From the NCBI GenBank assembly GCA_020854105.1, contig JADZGB010000043.1:186001-250000 (forward strand): a stretch of DNA of 64,000 nt. Direction: 5' to 3'. Source of the DNA: Burkholderiales bacterium (lineage in GTDB: Bacteria; Pseudomonadota; Gammaproteobacteria; Burkholderiales; SHXO01). The notes beneath the pieces were generated by a model, which was not told the DNA's origin, did no database searches, and saw only the letters and a program-made list of their open reading frames with translations. Below are positions 34,946-48,475 of this stretch, piece by piece. The translations under genes were made by a program, and so were the position numbers. Position 1 is the stretch's first letter. Every line of letters begins with the position of its first letter.

Positions 34946-35719
34946 TCAGGTCTGCAGACGTAGGCCAAACAGTCGCTGGAAGTTCTCCGTCGTGGCAGCC
35001 GCCAGCGCCTCCAGACTCATGCCGCGCAGTTCGGCGACGTGCTCGGCGACATGGCGGACAAAGGCCGGTTCGTTGCGCTTTCCGCGGTGCGGCACCGGCG
35101 CCAGGTAGGGAGCGTCGGTTTCCACCAGGATCCGGTTCAGCGGCACTCGCCTGGCGACTTCCTTCAGCGCCACGGCGTTCCTGAAGGTCACGATTCCCGA
35201 GAAGGAGATGTGGAAGCCAAGATCGAGAGCAGCATTGGCGACATCCATCGTCTCCGTGAAGCAGTGCATGACGCCTCCCACTTCGTCGGCGCGTTCGGTC
35301 CGCATGATCTCGATGGTGTCGGCGGAGGCCGAGCGGGTGTGGACCACGAGCGGCTTCCGGCACGCACGCGCCGCCCGGATGTGCGTCCGGAAGCGCTCGC
35401 GTTGCCACTCCAGGTTGCCGGTCAGGCGGTAGTAATCCAGGCCGGTCTCGCCGATTGCCACGACTTTGGCCGTACCCGCCAGTTCGACGAGCTCCTGCAC
35501 GCCGGGTTCGCGCGCCCCGGCTTCATCCGGGTGGACGCCCACGGTCATGGAGATCTGGTCGTTCGCCTCCGCCAGGGCGCGCACCCGTGCCCAGTTCTCC
35601 AGCGTCACGCCGATGCACACGGCATGTACGACTTCGTTCTCGCGCATGCGCTGGAGCAATTGTTCGATCTCGCCCGACAGATCGGGAAAATCGAGATGGC
35701 AGTGTGAATCGACCAGCAT
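34946..35719 (-). CDS. tatD: TatD-family metal-dependent hydrolase (DNase)
   Basis: 257 residues. Metal-binding motifs DSHCHLDFP at the N-terminus, AIGETGLDYYRLTGN, PLVVHTRSASADTIE, GVMHCFTETMDVANAAL and LVETDAPYLAPVPHRGKRN. The family (YcfH/TatD) is a two-metal 3'-exonuclease in DNA repair and degradation. It is the last gene of the 10-kb minus-strand run, 11 bp after pilZ. AGGCGG precedes its ATG. Confidence 0.94.
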   Translation of the reverse strand: MLVDSHCHLDFPDLSGEIEQLLQRMRENEVVHAVCIGVTLENWARVRALAEANDQISMTVGVHPDEAGAREPGVQELVELAGTAKVVAIGETGLDYYRLTGNLEWQRERFRTHIRAARACRKPLVVHTRSASADTIEIMRTERADEVGGVMHCFTETMDVANAALDLGFHISFSGIVTFRNAVALKEVARRVPLNRILVETDAPYLAPVPHRGKRNEPAFVRHVAEHVAELRGMSLEALAAATTENFQRLFGLRLQT

Positions 35720-35730
35720 GCCGCCTGGGC

Positions 35731-36099
35731 TCAGAGCGTATGAGTCGGCCGGGCCGATTGCAGGTGTCCGCCGAGAAGACCCTCGATGCGTCGGCGTGCC
35801 TGAATGCCGCTCTCGTCCTCCTTGAACTGGACGCCGACGCCCTGCACCCGATTCCCATGGCAGCCGGCGGGTGTCACCCAGACCACCCTGCCTGCGACAG
35901 GCAGCTTGGTCGGATCGTCCGACAGACTGATGAGCATGAAGATCTCGTCCCCAAGCCTGTAGGGGCGCGCAGTCGGAATGAAGATCCCGCCACCCTTCAC
36001 GTAGCCCATGTAGGCCGCATACAGAATGGCCTTGTCTTTGATATTCAGCGAGATGGCGCCCGGCCGTGGCCCGCCCATCGCGGTTTCCGAAACCGTCAC
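35731..36099 (-). CDS. pilZ: type IV pilus assembly protein PilZ
   Basis: 122 residues from the GTG at 36099, which has GGAGG 6 bases upstream and lies 1 bp after the holB stop. The stretch LNIKDKAILYAAYMGYVKGG and FIPTARPYRLGDEIFMLISL is that of the PilZ orthologue needed for twitching. Its N-terminus lacks the RxxxR c-di-GMP motif, as is usual for this orthologue. Location between holB and tatD is a conserved proteobacterial arrangement. Confidence 0.9.
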   Translation of the reverse strand: MTVSETAMGGPRPGAISLNIKDKAILYAAYMGYVKGGGIFIPTARPYRLGDEIFMLISLSDDPTKLPVAGRVVWVTPAGCHGNRVQGVGVQFKEDESGIQARRRIEGLLGGHLQSARPTHTL

Positions 36100-36100
36100 C

Positions 36101-40118
<4,018 letters not shown>

Positions 40119-40137
40119 GGCGGTACCGTCGGAGAGA

Positions 40138-40377
40138 TTACTGCTTGAGATGAGTGTTGATGTAGTCGATGGCCTGCTGCACCGACGTGATCTTCTCCGC
40201 TTCCTCGTCGGGGATCTCGCACTCGAACTCTTCCTCGAGGGCCATGACCAGTTCGACCGTGTCGAGGGAGTCAGCGCCGAGGTCATCAACGAACGTCGAC
40301 TCAAGCTTCACGTCCGCTTCGTTGACGCCGAGTTGCTCGGCAACGATCTTCTTGACGCGTTGTTCGATGGTTTCCAT
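40138..40377 (-). CDS. acpP: acyl carrier protein
   Basis: 79 residues, highly acidic. The phosphopantetheine Ser is in [25 protein letters not shown] precedes the ATG at 40377; a TTG one codon upstream is less likely. ACP carries the growing acyl chain for FabD, FabH, FabG and FabF, encoded around it. The 177-bp gap upstream holds its own promoter (see 40516). Confidence 0.98.
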   Translation of the reverse strand: METIEQRVKKIVAEQLGVNEADVKLESTFVDDLGADSLDTVELVMALEEEFECEIPDEEAEKITSVQQAIDYINTHLKQ

Positions 40378-40515
40378 CAAGTTGCCCTTCCTGGTTAGAT
40401 GAAAGTTCGGGCGGCGAATGCGCCCTAGGCTGCCGGCCGCCGCTGACCGGCGGAGAAACGCGGCGAGATGCTTCGAAACGATCTAGTTGCCGGCAAGCAC
40501 CGAAAGCGACGGCGC

Positions 40516-40521
40516 ATTCTA
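40516..40521 (-). promoter_or_regulatory. -10 element of an acpP promoter
   Basis: On the minus strand TAGAAT (40516-40521) is preceded by GG and followed by GCGCCG, the same context as before tRNA-Leu and the aminotransferase gene. No good -35 at 16-18 bp is seen. The leader to acpP would be about 130 bases. Confidence 0.4.
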
Positions 40522-40554
40522 CCAAAATTGCATAGCACGAGGCTGTCTCCGCGT

Positions 40555-41301
40555 CTAGCGCATCAGCAGCCCGCCGTTGACGTCCAGCGTCGCGCCCGTG
40601 ATGTAGCCGGCACCGGGCCACGCCAGGAAGGCCACGCAGGCGGCGATCTCCTCGGGCCTGCCGAATCGCCCCAATGGAACGTGCTGCGCAGCCTGCATGC
40701 GCTGCGACTCGGACAGCGCGCGCGTCATGTCGGTCTCGACAAAACCCGGGGCGACGCAATTGACGGTGATGTTCCTGCTGGCGATCTCGCGCGCGAGCGA
40801 CTTGCTGAAGCCGACAACCCCGGCCTTGGCCGCCGCGTAATTCGTCTGCCCGGCATTGCCCATTTCGCCCGAGATGGATGTCACGTTGATGATGCGACCC
40901 TCGCGAGCCTTCATCATGTCGCGCACTGCCATGCGGCACAGGCGAAACACCGACGTCAGATTCGTGAGCAGGATCTCGTCCCACTCTTCGTCCTTCATGC
41001 GCATGAGCAGGTTGTCGCGTGTGATTCCGGCATTGTTGACGAGCGCGTACAGGCGACCGAGGTCCGTCTGCACCGCGTCGAGGACGGTCTGCATTTGCTT
41101 CGCGTCGGTGACGTTCAACACGTAACCCAGGCCCTTGCCACCGACCTTCTCCAGGGCGGCGGAGATCGCGCGTGCGCCGCTGTCGCTGGTTGCGGTACCG
41201 GCAACGATCGCCCCCTGACGTGCGAACTCCAGCGCGATCGCCTGCCCGATTCCCCGGCTCGCTCCCGTGATCAGGGCCACCTTGCCTTCCAGAGGTCTCA
41301 T
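40555..41301 (-). CDS. fabG: 3-oxoacyl-[acyl-carrier-protein] reductase
   Basis: 248 residues from the ATG at 41301 with GAGG 5 bases upstream; an ATG at 41316 would overlap fabD by 8 bp. Short-chain dehydrogenase: NADPH motif ALITGASRGIGQAIALEF, the NNAG motif, and the Ser-Tyr-Lys triad in TSISGEMGNAGQTNYAAAKA. It reduces 3-oxoacyl-ACP. It is 7 bp after fabD. Confidence 0.96.
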   Translation of the reverse strand: MRPLEGKVALITGASRGIGQAIALEFARQGAIVAGTATSDSGARAISAALEKVGGKGLGYVLNVTDAKQMQTVLDAVQTDLGRLYALVNNAGITRDNLLMRMKDEEWDEILLTNLTSVFRLCRMAVRDMMKAREGRIINVTSISGEMGNAGQTNYAAAKAGVVGFSKSLAREIASRNITVNCVAPGFVETDMTRALSESQRMQAAQHVPLGRFGRPEEIAACVAFLAWPGAGYITGATLDVNGGLLMR

Positions 41302-41308
41302 CCCGGCC

Positions 41309-42256
41309 TCATCCATTTCCCAGTCCCTGGGCGAGTTCACGCACCTGGACGGCATCCTTCAATGCGACGCATTGCGCATCCGGCACGATGCGCTTGTTGA
41401 GTGCGGTCAGCACGCCGCCGGGACCGCACTCGACGATATGTCCGATTCCACGTGCAGCCATCTCGCGCACCACCTCGACCCAGCGAACCGGCGCGTGCAT
41501 CTGCCGCACCAGACTGTCCCGGATCGCCGCTGCGTCCGGCGGTGACTGAACGTCGACGTTGTTGATCAGGGCGACGCCGGGTGGACGGATGGCAATCCCC
41601 TCCAGCCGCTCACGCACTCGCTCCGCCGCCGGCTTCATCAGGCTGCAGTGCGAGGGTGCGCTCATGGGCAGCATCATGGCGCGCTTGGCACCCCGCTCCT
41701 TCGCGAGGGCCATCCCGCGCTCGACCGCAGTGCGATGACCGGCGATCACGATCTGACCCGGTGCGTTCAGGTTGGCAGGCTCGAGCACTTCGCCCCGGGC
41801 GGCCTCGGCGCAGACGGATCGGATGGCATCTTCCTCCAGACCCAGAATGGCGGCGATGCCACCGGTCCCTTCCGGAACTGCCTCCTGCATGCACTGGGCA
41901 CGAAAGCGAACCAGGCGCATCGCGTCCGCGAAGTCGAGGGCGCCCGCCGCCACGAGGGCGCTGTACTCGCCAAGGCTGTGCCCGGCGACGGCGGTAGGTT
42001 CCTCACCGCCGCTGGCGCGCCACGCCCGCAGCACCGCGACACCCGCCACCAGCATGGCCGGCTGGGTGTTCACCGTCCGGTTCAGTTCCTCCGCCGGTCC
42101 CTCCTCCACCAACCGCCACATGTCCAGCGACAACGCAGCACTCGCTTCTTCGAAGGTCTCGCGCACGGCGGGCAGACCGGCATACGCCTGCATCATGCCG
42201 ACCGACTGCGACCCCTGACCCGGAAAGACCAGTGCAAACGCCACCCCTACCCCCAT
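41309..42256 (-). CDS. fabD: malonyl-CoA-ACP transacylase
   Basis: 315 residues from the ATG at 42256 (a GTG at 42244 preceded by GGGGGTAGGG is a close alternative). FVFPGQGSQ-type start [18 protein letters not shown], nucleophile in [14 protein letters not shown], the catalytic His in [12 protein letters not shown] and the malonate-binding Arg in [13 protein letters not shown]. It loads malonate on ACP. It overlaps the end of fabH by 10 bp. Confidence 0.95.
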   Translation of the reverse strand: MGVGVAFALVFPGQGSQSVGMMQAYAGLPAVRETFEEASAALSLDMWRLVEEGPAEELNRTVNTQPAMLVAGVAVLRAWRASGGEEPTAVAGHSLGEYSALVAAGALDFADAMRLVRFRAQCMQEAVPEGTGGIAAILGLEEDAIRSVCAEAARGEVLEPANLNAPGQIVIAGHRTAVERGMALAKERGAKRAMMLPMSAPSHCSLMKPAAERVRERLEGIAIRPPGVALINNVDVQSPPDAAAIRDSLVRQMHAPVRWVEVVREMAARGIGHIVECGPGGVLTALNKRIVPDAQCVALKDAVQVRELAQGLGNG

Positions 42257-43209
42257 TTGATCAGACATGCACCCCAGGTGAAACCACCCCCCACCGCCTC
42301 CAACAGCACGTGCTGTCCGGCGCGGATACGCCCGTCGCGCACCGCCTCGTCCAGGGCAAGCGGAACCGAAGCTGCGGACGTATTCGCGTGGCGGTCCACG
42401 GTCACCACCACACGCTCCATCGGCAGGCCAAGCTTGCGTGCCGTGGCCTCGATGATGCGCACGTTCGCCTGGTGCGGGATGAACCAGTCCACCTGCTCCA
42501 GCGGCAGGCCGGCCCGTTCCAGCACCTCCGCGGCGACTTCGGTCAGCACCTTCACCGCGAACTTGAAGACCGCCTGCCCTTCCATGGTGACGAAAGGCTT
42601 GCCGGCGATGTTGCCGCCGCACACGCGGGCGGGCACCGCTAGAATGTCGGTGTACCGTCCGTCCGTATGCAGGCGCGTCGCCAGAATGCCGGGCTCCTGA
42701 GATGGTAGCAGCACGACCGCGCCGGCTCCGTCTCCGAAGAGAACGCAGGTGGAGCGATCGTTCCAGTCGAGGATCCCCGAGTAGACCTCGGTGCCGACGA
42801 CCAGCGCGCAGCGGCTCTGTCCGCTGCGCACGAACATGTCCGCGATCGACAAGGCATAGACGAATCCGCTGCACACTGCCTGGACGTCGAACGCCGCACC
42901 GCGCGTCACACCCAGCTTTGCCTGAAGGATGCAGGCGACGCCTGGAAAGATCATGTCAGGCGTGGTGGTGGCGACGACGATCAGATCGACTTCGGACACG
43001 TCCCTGCCGGCTGCCTGCAGCGCACGGCGGCATGCCTGCATGGCCAGATCGCTGGACAGTTCGCCCTCTGCAGCGAAGTGGCGCTCGCGGATCCCGGTGC
43101 GCGTGCGGATCCACTCGTCCGACGTATCGACGCGCTTTTCCAGGTCGCTGTTGGTTACCACGGTGGCCGGCAGATAGCTGCCGGTACCTGCGATGCGCGA
43201 ATAAAGCAT
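42247..43209 (-). CDS. fabH: 3-oxoacyl-[acyl-carrier-protein] synthase III
   Basis: 320 residues. Active-site Cys in [18 protein letters not shown], His in [18 protein letters not shown], Asn in [16 protein letters not shown]. It starts fatty-acid synthesis with acetyl-CoA and malonyl-ACP. ATG at 43209 overlaps the plsX stop (TGATG). Confidence 0.97.
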   Translation of the reverse strand: MLYSRIAGTGSYLPATVVTNSDLEKRVDTSDEWIRTRTGIRERHFAAEGELSSDLAMQACRRALQAAGRDVSEVDLIVVATTTPDMIFPGVACILQAKLGVTRGAAFDVQAVCSGFVYALSIADMFVRSGQSRCALVVGTEVYSGILDWNDRSTCVLFGDGAGAVVLLPSQEPGILATRLHTDGRYTDILAVPARVCGGNIAGKPFVTMEGQAVFKFAVKVLTEVAAEVLERAGLPLEQVDWFIPHQANVRIIEATARKLGLPMERVVVTVDRHANTSAASVPLALDEAVRDGRIRAGQHVLLEAVGGGFTWGACLIKWG

Positions 43210-44243
43210 CAACCTGCCTTCTGCATCGGCGAAGCAGCTTCGGGGATCTGCGGAAGGTGCTCGCTGATGCGTTCGAGGATGCCGCTCGCCGCTTCATCGT
43301 AGGCCCGCTGTACCGCAACCGAGAAGGAGAAGCTGTCGGCGGAGCCGTGACTCTTCACCACGATGCCGCGCAATCCGAGCAGACTGGCACCATTGTGCCG
43401 GCGCGGATCGACGCGCTTCTTGAATGCATTGATTACCGGCAGTCCGATCAATCCGAGCAGCCTGGTGAACGCGCTGCGGCGGAATTCCTCGTTGAGATAG
43501 ACCGCCAGCATCTTCGCCAGCCCTTCGGAGGACTTCAGAAAGGTATTGCCGACGAACCCGTCGCAGACGACCACGTCGGTCGTCCCCTTGTAGATGTCAT
43601 CGCCTTCCACGTTTCCGAAGTAGTTCAGTCCGCTGCCCTTCAACAACTCGCCGGCTTGCTTGACCACTTCATTGCCCTTGATGTCCTCCTCGCCGATGTT
43701 GAGAAGGCCGACGGTCGGACGCTCGACCTTCCCGACGATCGAGTACAGCGCGGAACCCATCACCGCGAACTGCAGCAGATGCAGCGCGGAGCAATCGACG
43801 TTCGCCCCCAGATCCAGAACGCAACAGCGGCCGCGCATGGTCGGAACCATCGAGGCGATGGCCGGCCGCTCCACGCCCGGCAGCATCTTCAGCACGAACC
43901 GGGAAATGGCCATCAGCGCGCCGGTATTGCCGGCACTCACGCACGCATGGGCTTCTCCGGACTTGACCAGTTCGATGGCCATGCGCATGGAGGAATTTCG
44001 CTTGGAGCGCAGCGCAGAGGCAGGCGGCTCGTCCATGCCGACGACTTCCGTCGCATGAAGAACCCGCACCCGATGGTCTTGCGCGATGCCGGCAGCGTCG
44101 AGTTGCGCGCGAACCGCGGCTTCGTCGCCCACCAGGACCACCTGCGCCCCGGGCTGCTGCTCGAGGAAACGTGCCGCCGCGGGAACGGTGACGGAAGGAC
44201 CGTGGTCTCCGCCCATGCAATCGAGTGCGACGACGATCGCCAT
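43209..44243 (-). CDS. plsX: phosphate acyltransferase PlsX
   Basis: 344 residues. Family start [20 protein letters not shown], then [40 protein letters not shown] and [20 protein letters not shown]. It makes acyl-phosphate from acyl-ACP for phospholipid synthesis. AGG motifs precede the ATG. An upstream extension of 24 codons has no similarity. Confidence 0.96.
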   Translation of the reverse strand: MAIVVALDCMGGDHGPSVTVPAAARFLEQQPGAQVVLVGDEAAVRAQLDAAGIAQDHRVRVLHATEVVGMDEPPASALRSKRNSSMRMAIELVKSGEAHACVSAGNTGALMAISRFVLKMLPGVERPAIASMVPTMRGRCCVLDLGANVDCSALHLLQFAVMGSALYSIVGKVERPTVGLLNIGEEDIKGNEVVKQAGELLKGSGLNYFGNVEGDDIYKGTTDVVVCDGFVGNTFLKSSEGLAKMLAVYLNEEFRRSAFTRLLGLIGLPVINAFKKRVDPRRHNGASLLGLRGIVVKSHGSADSFSFSVAVQRAYDEAASGILERISEHLPQIPEAASPMQKAG

Positions 44244-44364
44244 CACGCGCCTGCCTGCCGGGGATCGGCCGTCGTCGATGAACGGTCCATCAGGACTGCC
44301 CGGCAGGCTGTCCATTGCACGTGACGGATGGAAGACCGGCAGTCCCGACTCATCAGTCAGTGGT

Positions 44365-44544
44365 TCAGTCTTCGCGCGTCTTGACGACCTTCTTGCCGCG
44401 ATAGAAACCGTTCGGGCTCACGTGGTGGCGCAGATGCACTTCGCCCGAACCCGGCTCGACCGCGAGGGCGGGGGCGCCGAGCGCGTCATGCGCGCGCCTC
44501 ATGTTGCGTCGCGAAGGCGACTTCTTGTTCTGCTGTACCGCCAT
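44365..44544 (-). CDS. rpmF: 50S ribosomal protein L32
   Basis: 59 residues. The typical [20 protein letters not shown] start and the [12 protein letters not shown] end are present. AGGAG lies 9 bases before the ATG at 44544. It lies between yceD and plsX as in most proteobacteria. No zinc-binding CxxC pairs are present. Confidence 0.97.
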   Translation of the reverse strand: MAVQQNKKSPSRRNMRRAHDALGAPALAVEPGSGEVHLRHHVSPNGFYRGKKVVKTRED

Positions 44545-44592
44545 GTTGCATCACTCCTGTAAAAGATGCTTCCATCCATCAGCGCTGCGCGC

Positions 44593-45093
44593 TCAGTCCT
44601 TCTTCAGCCTGCTCAGTGCCGCAAAGGGCGATAGCCGGGCCGCAGACAACGGGTCCTCGCCGGAGACGTCGGGTGCCGCGCACTCGTCGTGGTGAGCTGC
44701 AAGGGGCATCGCCAGCAGCAACTCGTCCTCGACCAGTTCCCGGATATCGAGCCGGGCGACCTCCGGAATGATGTCTTCCGTGTCGCTCTCGTCCTCCGGC
44801 TGGGCGAACTCATCCGCCCCGGGCACCAGCACGATTTCTCGGCTGGAATCCAGCTGCTGCGTCAACCCTTCGAGGCAGCGATTGCACACCAGACCGACGG
44901 CGGCGCTGACGCTCAGCCGAAGACCGATGTGGCCCTTGGACGTGATGAAACCACTGATCTCGTACGACACCTCGCCGCTGCCTGGCTGAACCGCTTCGGC
45001 AAGACGCGGCAGCGCATCGACTGCAAGCCTTCCCGCAAGCTTCCGGCCTTCGCGCGCAAACCGAGCCGGTTCTATTACGAGCTGTTCGGACAT
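44593..45093 (-). CDS. yceD: large rRNA accumulation protein YceD (DUF177)
   Basis: 166 residues. Family start LVIEPARFAREGRKLAG, the Cys pair in GLVCNRCLEGLTQQLDS, the acidic middle region and a C-terminal LSPFAALSRLKKD. YceD is needed for normal 23S rRNA accumulation. It is the first gene of the rpmF-plsX-fab run. No ribosome site precedes the ATG, and the predicted promoter sits so close that the transcript may be leaderless. Confidence 0.92.
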   Translation of the reverse strand: MSEQLVIEPARFAREGRKLAGRLAVDALPRLAEAVQPGSGEVSYEISGFITSKGHIGLRLSVSAAVGLVCNRCLEGLTQQLDSSREIVLVPGADEFAQPEDESDTEDIIPEVARLDIRELVEDELLLAMPLAAHHDECAAPDVSGEDPLSAARLSPFAALSRLKKD

Positions 45094-45102
45094 AAACCGC
45101 GC

Positions 45103-45131
45103 ATGGTAGTATTTTTGTCTCGCACTGTCAA
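45103..45131 (-). promoter_or_regulatory. promoter of the yceD-rpmF-plsX-fab operon
   Basis: On the minus strand TTGACA (45126-45131), a 17-base spacer and TACCAT (45103-45108), followed by GCGCGG. Transcription would start near 45096, only about 3 bases before the yceD ATG at 45093. Confidence 0.6.
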
Positions 45132-45185
45132 AATCTTAAGCGGTTTTCCAGCAGTGCATGCGCTCGCCTCCGCTCATCATTTCAG

Positions 45186-45758
45186 ATGCTCGTTCTAGCT
45201 TCCACCTCGCGCTATCGGCGCGAGCTGCTGTCCAGGCTCCAGCTCGACTTCAGCGTGGCCGCACCGGACGTCGACGAAACTCCGCTGCCCGGTGAAAGCC
45301 CGTCGCAGACGGCGCTGCGACTGGCCCTGGCCAAGGCCGAGGCGGTCGCCAAGGCGTATCCGGCCGCCCTGGTGATCGGGGCCGATCAGGTCGCCGAGTG
45401 CGACGGTCTGCGACTGGACAAACCCGGTACGCACGAACGTGCCGCAGCCCAGTTGTCGATGCTGAGCGGTCACCGCGCCGTCTTCCACACCGCGATCGTT
45501 CTGCTGCACGCACCCAGCAGGCGCCTGCATACGCGCCTAGTTCCCGTCACGGTGTCGTTCCGCACCTTCGGTGCCGGGGAGATCGAATCCTATCTGCGCA
45601 AGGAACAGCCGTACGACTGCGCCGGAAGCGCCAAGTCCGAAGGACTCGGGATTGCCTTGATCGCGTCGATGGACTGTCCTGACCCGACTGCGCTCATCGG
45701 CCTGCCGTTGATCGCGCTGGTCTCGATGCTCGAGGCCGAAGGGGTGCGGGTTGTCTGA
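45186..45758 (+). CDS. Maf-family nucleotide pyrophosphatase (YceF type)
   Basis: 190 residues. Motifs LASTSRYRRELLSRLQLDF, GADQVAECDG, KPGTHERAAAQLSMLSG and the YceF-type signature YDCAGSAKSEGLGIALI. YceF hydrolyses 7-methyl-GTP and similar modified nucleotides. It is divergent from yceD, the usual arrangement. Its stop overlaps the next gene by 8 bp. Confidence 0.93.
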   Translation: MLVLASTSRYRRELLSRLQLDFSVAAPDVDETPLPGESPSQTALRLALAKAEAVAKAYPAALVIGADQVAECDGLRLDKPGTHERAAAQLSMLSGHRAVFHTAIVLLHAPSRRLHTRLVPVTVSFRTFGAGEIESYLRKEQPYDCAGSAKSEGLGIALIASMDCPDPTALIGLPLIALVSMLEAEGVRVV

Positions 45759-46482
45759 CACGGACGTGCGGGGCGGCGCACTCTATCTGGTGCCGACCCT
45801 GCTTGGCCAGGCGCCGGTCGAGCACACCCTGCCCACAGCGGTCCTGCAGTGCGTTCGTGGCCTGGATGCATTCATCGCCGAGAGCGCCAAGAGTGCCCGG
45901 CATTTCCTCAAGGCTGCAGGATATCCACGGCCGCTTGCGCAGGTATCCATCTCCGAATTGAACGAGCACACCTCGCACGATGCACTGCCTGCACTGCTCG
46001 AACCAGTCGCATCGGGCCGGCGCGTAGGCCTCATGTCCGAGGCGGGCTGCCCGGCGATCGCGGATCCGGGCGCCAGCCTAGTCGCGCTGGCGCACGAGCG
46101 CGGCATCCGAGTGGTGCCTCTGGTCGGTCCCTCCTCCCTGCTGCTGGCCCTGATGGCCTCGGGCCTGGAAGGACAGCGCTTCTGCTTCCATGGCTATCTG
46201 CCGGTGGAGCGCACGGCACGGGAGGAGGCGATCAGGCAGCTGGAATCCGACTCGAGGCGGGCCCGGCAGACCCAGCTCGTCATCGAGACGCCTTACCGGA
46301 ACGAGCGCTTGTTCCGATCCCTGCTGGAGATCTGTCATCCATCCACGCGATTGTGCCTGGCCACGGATCTCACGCTGACGAACGAATCGATCTCGACGCG
46401 AACCATCGGCCAGTGGCGCCTCGTCCCCCCGCCGAACATCGACAAGCACCCGACCGTATTCCTGCTGCTCGCCGCATCCTAG
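45751..46482 (+). CDS. RsmI-like SAM-dependent methyltransferase (tetrapyrrole methylase family)
   Basis: 243 residues from a TTG at 45751. Family features: ALYLVPTLLG start, ESAKSARHFLKAAG, GLMSEAGCPAIADPGA with the glycine-rich SAM loop, LVGPSSLLLALMASGL and IETPYRNERLF. It resembles a second paralogue of RsmI found beside maf in betaproteobacteria; RsmI modifies C1402 of 16S rRNA. Substrate unproven. Confidence 0.82.
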   Translation: MSDTDVRGGALYLVPTLLGQAPVEHTLPTAVLQCVRGLDAFIAESAKSARHFLKAAGYPRPLAQVSISELNEHTSHDALPALLEPVASGRRVGLMSEAGCPAIADPGASLVALAHERGIRVVPLVGPSSLLLALMASGLEGQRFCFHGYLPVERTAREEAIRQLESDSRRARQTQLVIETPYRNERLFRSLLEICHPSTRLCLATDLTLTNESISTRTIGQWRLVPPPNIDKHPTVFLLLAAS

Positions 46483-46505
46483 GAGGGCGGTTCGGGCCGA
46501 ACCGG

Positions 46506-47498
46506 TCAGCGGATGCCAGCGCCACCGAAGCGGACGAACGCTTCCGCCGCAGCCACGCCAAACCGGCGCGCCAACCGTTCGGCGATGTTCTCGGAGCGCG
46601 TGAAGTCGACCACGTGCTCGGCCTTGATGACCTCGCGTGCCACGTAGTTGACACTGCCCATCTCGTCGGCAAGTCCCATCTCGATGCTGCGCGAGCCGGT
46701 CCACACCAGTCCGCTGAAGACCGCAGGATCGTTCTTGAGACGATTGCCGCGCCCTTCACGCACGGTCGTGATGAACTGCTGGTGGATCTCGTCGAGCAAC
46801 CGCTGGGCATATTCGCGCTCGTCGGGATCCACCGGCGAGAACGGATCGAGAAAGCCCTTGTTCTCGCCCGCGGTCAGCAGGCGCCGTTCGACACCGAGCT
46901 TCTCCATCGTTCCGGTGAAGCCGAAGCCGTTCATCAACACGCCGATGGACCCGACCAGGCTAGCCTGATCCACGTAGATGCGATCGGCCGCCGCCGCGAC
47001 GTAGTAGCCGCCGGAGGCGCAGATATCCTCCACCACCGCATACAGCGGCGTATCCGGATACATCTTGCGCAGGCGGCGCATCTCCTGATTGATCTGTCCG
47101 GCCTGCACCGGACTGCCGCCTGGGCTGTTGATGCGCACGATGACGCCGACGGTGTTGCGGTCCTCGAATGCCTCCTTCAGCCCGCGGCTCACCCGCTCTG
47201 CACTGGCATCGCTGTCCGGGGCAATCATCCCGTCCACCGAAACGACCGCGGTATGCCTGCCGGTCGTCCCCGGTTCGCCCTTTCCTATCCAGCCGAACCC
47301 GATGAACAGCAGGGCGAACAGGTAGACGAACGTGAGGGTCTTGAAGAAGATGCCCCAATGGCGCGCCCTGCGCTGTTCGTCCAGGGCAGAACGGGCGAGA
47401 CGCTCGAGGACCTGGCGTTCCCAGGCGGTTCCGGCCTGACGCGATGGCAGATTCGACTGCGCACCGTCCGGTTGCCGAGAGGAAGTGGGATCAGTCAA
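46506..47498 (-). CDS. sppA: signal peptide peptidase, S49 family (SppA)
   Basis: 330 residues from a TTG at 47498. N-terminal membrane helix (residues about 48-68: GIFFKTLTFVYLFALLFIGF). The catalytic Ser is in DICASGGYYVAAAADRIYVD; the SIGVLMNGFGFTGTMEKLGV segment and a downstream catalytic Lys follow. It degrades cleaved signal peptides in the membrane. The start overlaps the Rieske stop by 8 bp; AAGGTG lies 7 bases before. Confidence 0.92.
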   Translation of the reverse strand: MTDPTSSRQPDGAQSNLPSRQAGTAWERQVLERLARSALDEQRRARHWGIFFKTLTFVYLFALLFIGFGWIGKGEPGTTGRHTAVVSVDGMIAPDSDASAERVSRGLKEAFEDRNTVGVIVRINSPGGSPVQAGQINQEMRRLRKMYPDTPLYAVVEDICASGGYYVAAAADRIYVDQASLVGSIGVLMNGFGFTGTMEKLGVERRLLTAGENKGFLDPFSPVDPDEREYAQRLLDEIHQQFITTVREGRGNRLKNDPAVFSGLVWTGSRSIEMGLADEMGSVNYVAREVIKAEHVVDFTRSENIAERLARRFGVAAAEAFVRFGGAGIR

Positions 47499-47835
47499 TG
47501 CAATACACCTTGCCGTCGAGTTCTTCGACTGCCACGCGCGTCAGGCTCTGCCCCTTGCAGGGACCGCGTATGCAGAATCCGGATTCGGGATGATAGGTCG
47601 CTCCGTGCGTGGAGCAAATCAAGTATAACCCGCCGGAATCGAAGAACCGCCCTTCCTGCCAGTCCATCTCCACCGGAATATGCGCGCAGCGGTTCAGGAA
47701 GCCATGCACGAGGCCACCGAATCGGACGACGAATGCCGACAGCTCCTCGTCGCCTCGCCGTACGGTGAACCGGACACCCTCGCCACCTTCGACCAGCGCC
47801 GCGGCGTCGCAGATCAGGCGTTTTCCCGCAGCCAC
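47491..47835 (-). CDS. Rieske [2Fe-2S] ferredoxin-like protein
   Basis: 114 residues from the GTG at 47835 with GGAG 8 bases upstream. The Rieske motifs are FLNRCAHIPVEMDW (C-x-H) and LICSTHGATYHPESGFCIRG (C-x2-H). It is a soluble Rieske protein of unknown partner. It overlaps the HAD gene by 22 bp and sppA by 8 bp, so it is a firm member of the operon. Confidence 0.88.
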   Translation of the reverse strand: MAAGKRLICDAAALVEGGEGVRFTVRRGDEELSAFVVRFGGLVHGFLNRCAHIPVEMDWQEGRFFDSGGLYLICSTHGATYHPESGFCIRGPCKGQSLTRVAVEELDGKVYCID

Positions 47836-48470
47836 GTCGACAGCTCCGCACAGGAGTGGACACACGTCAGCGGTTCCAGCGCGTACAGCGCTTCCTTCTC
47901 GTGCGCTCCGTACGCCACCGCCACGGCGCTCACGCCCGCATTGAGCGCCATCTGCAGATCGTGCGTGGTATCGCCGATCATCAACGTGCGCTCGTGCGAC
48001 ACGTCGAGCGACTCCATCAACGTCAGCAGCATGTCGGGATGAGGCTTCGAGAAACCCTCGTCCGCGCAGCGCGACAGGTGGAAGTAGCGCCCCAGGCCGG
48101 TATCGGAGAAGGCACGGTCGAGTCCGCGGCGGCTCTTCCCGGTGGCCACCGCGAGCAGGAATCCGCGCGAATGCAGCTCGGCCAGCACCTCGACCATGCC
48201 GGCGAACGGCTCGACCGCCTGGTCGCCGGCGATGAAGTGATAGCGGTATCGTTCCACCAGTCGGGGATAATCCGATGCAGGAAGATCCGGCAGCAGATAG
48301 TTCATCGCGTCCTGCAGCCCGAGACCGATGATATACCGTGCCCGCCGCTCCTCCGGGCACGGCAGCCCGATGTCGCGGCAAGCGGCCTGGAGAGAGCCGA
48401 CGATGTGCGCGGCCGAATCGACGACCGTGCCGTCCCAGTCGAACACCAGCAGGCCGAAAGTCGACGCCAT
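47814..48470 (-). CDS. HAD-superfamily phosphatase (phosphoglycolate-phosphatase like)
   Basis: 218 residues. The HAD nucleophile motif is LVFDWDGTVVDSAAHI, motif II LLAVATGKSRRGLDRAF and the Asp pair IGDTTHDLQMALNAG. HAD-IA proteins of this Gph-like group dephosphorylate small metabolites. It is 5 bp after rluC. Substrate unassigned. Confidence 0.88.
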   Translation of the reverse strand: MASTFGLLVFDWDGTVVDSAAHIVGSLQAACRDIGLPCPEERRARYIIGLGLQDAMNYLLPDLPASDYPRLVERYRYHFIAGDQAVEPFAGMVEVLAELHSRGFLLAVATGKSRRGLDRAFSDTGLGRYFHLSRCADEGFSKPHPDMLLTLMESLDVSHERTLMIGDTTHDLQMALNAGVSAVAVAYGAHEKEALYALEPLTCVHSCAELSTWLRENA

Positions 48471-48475
48471 GGCCG

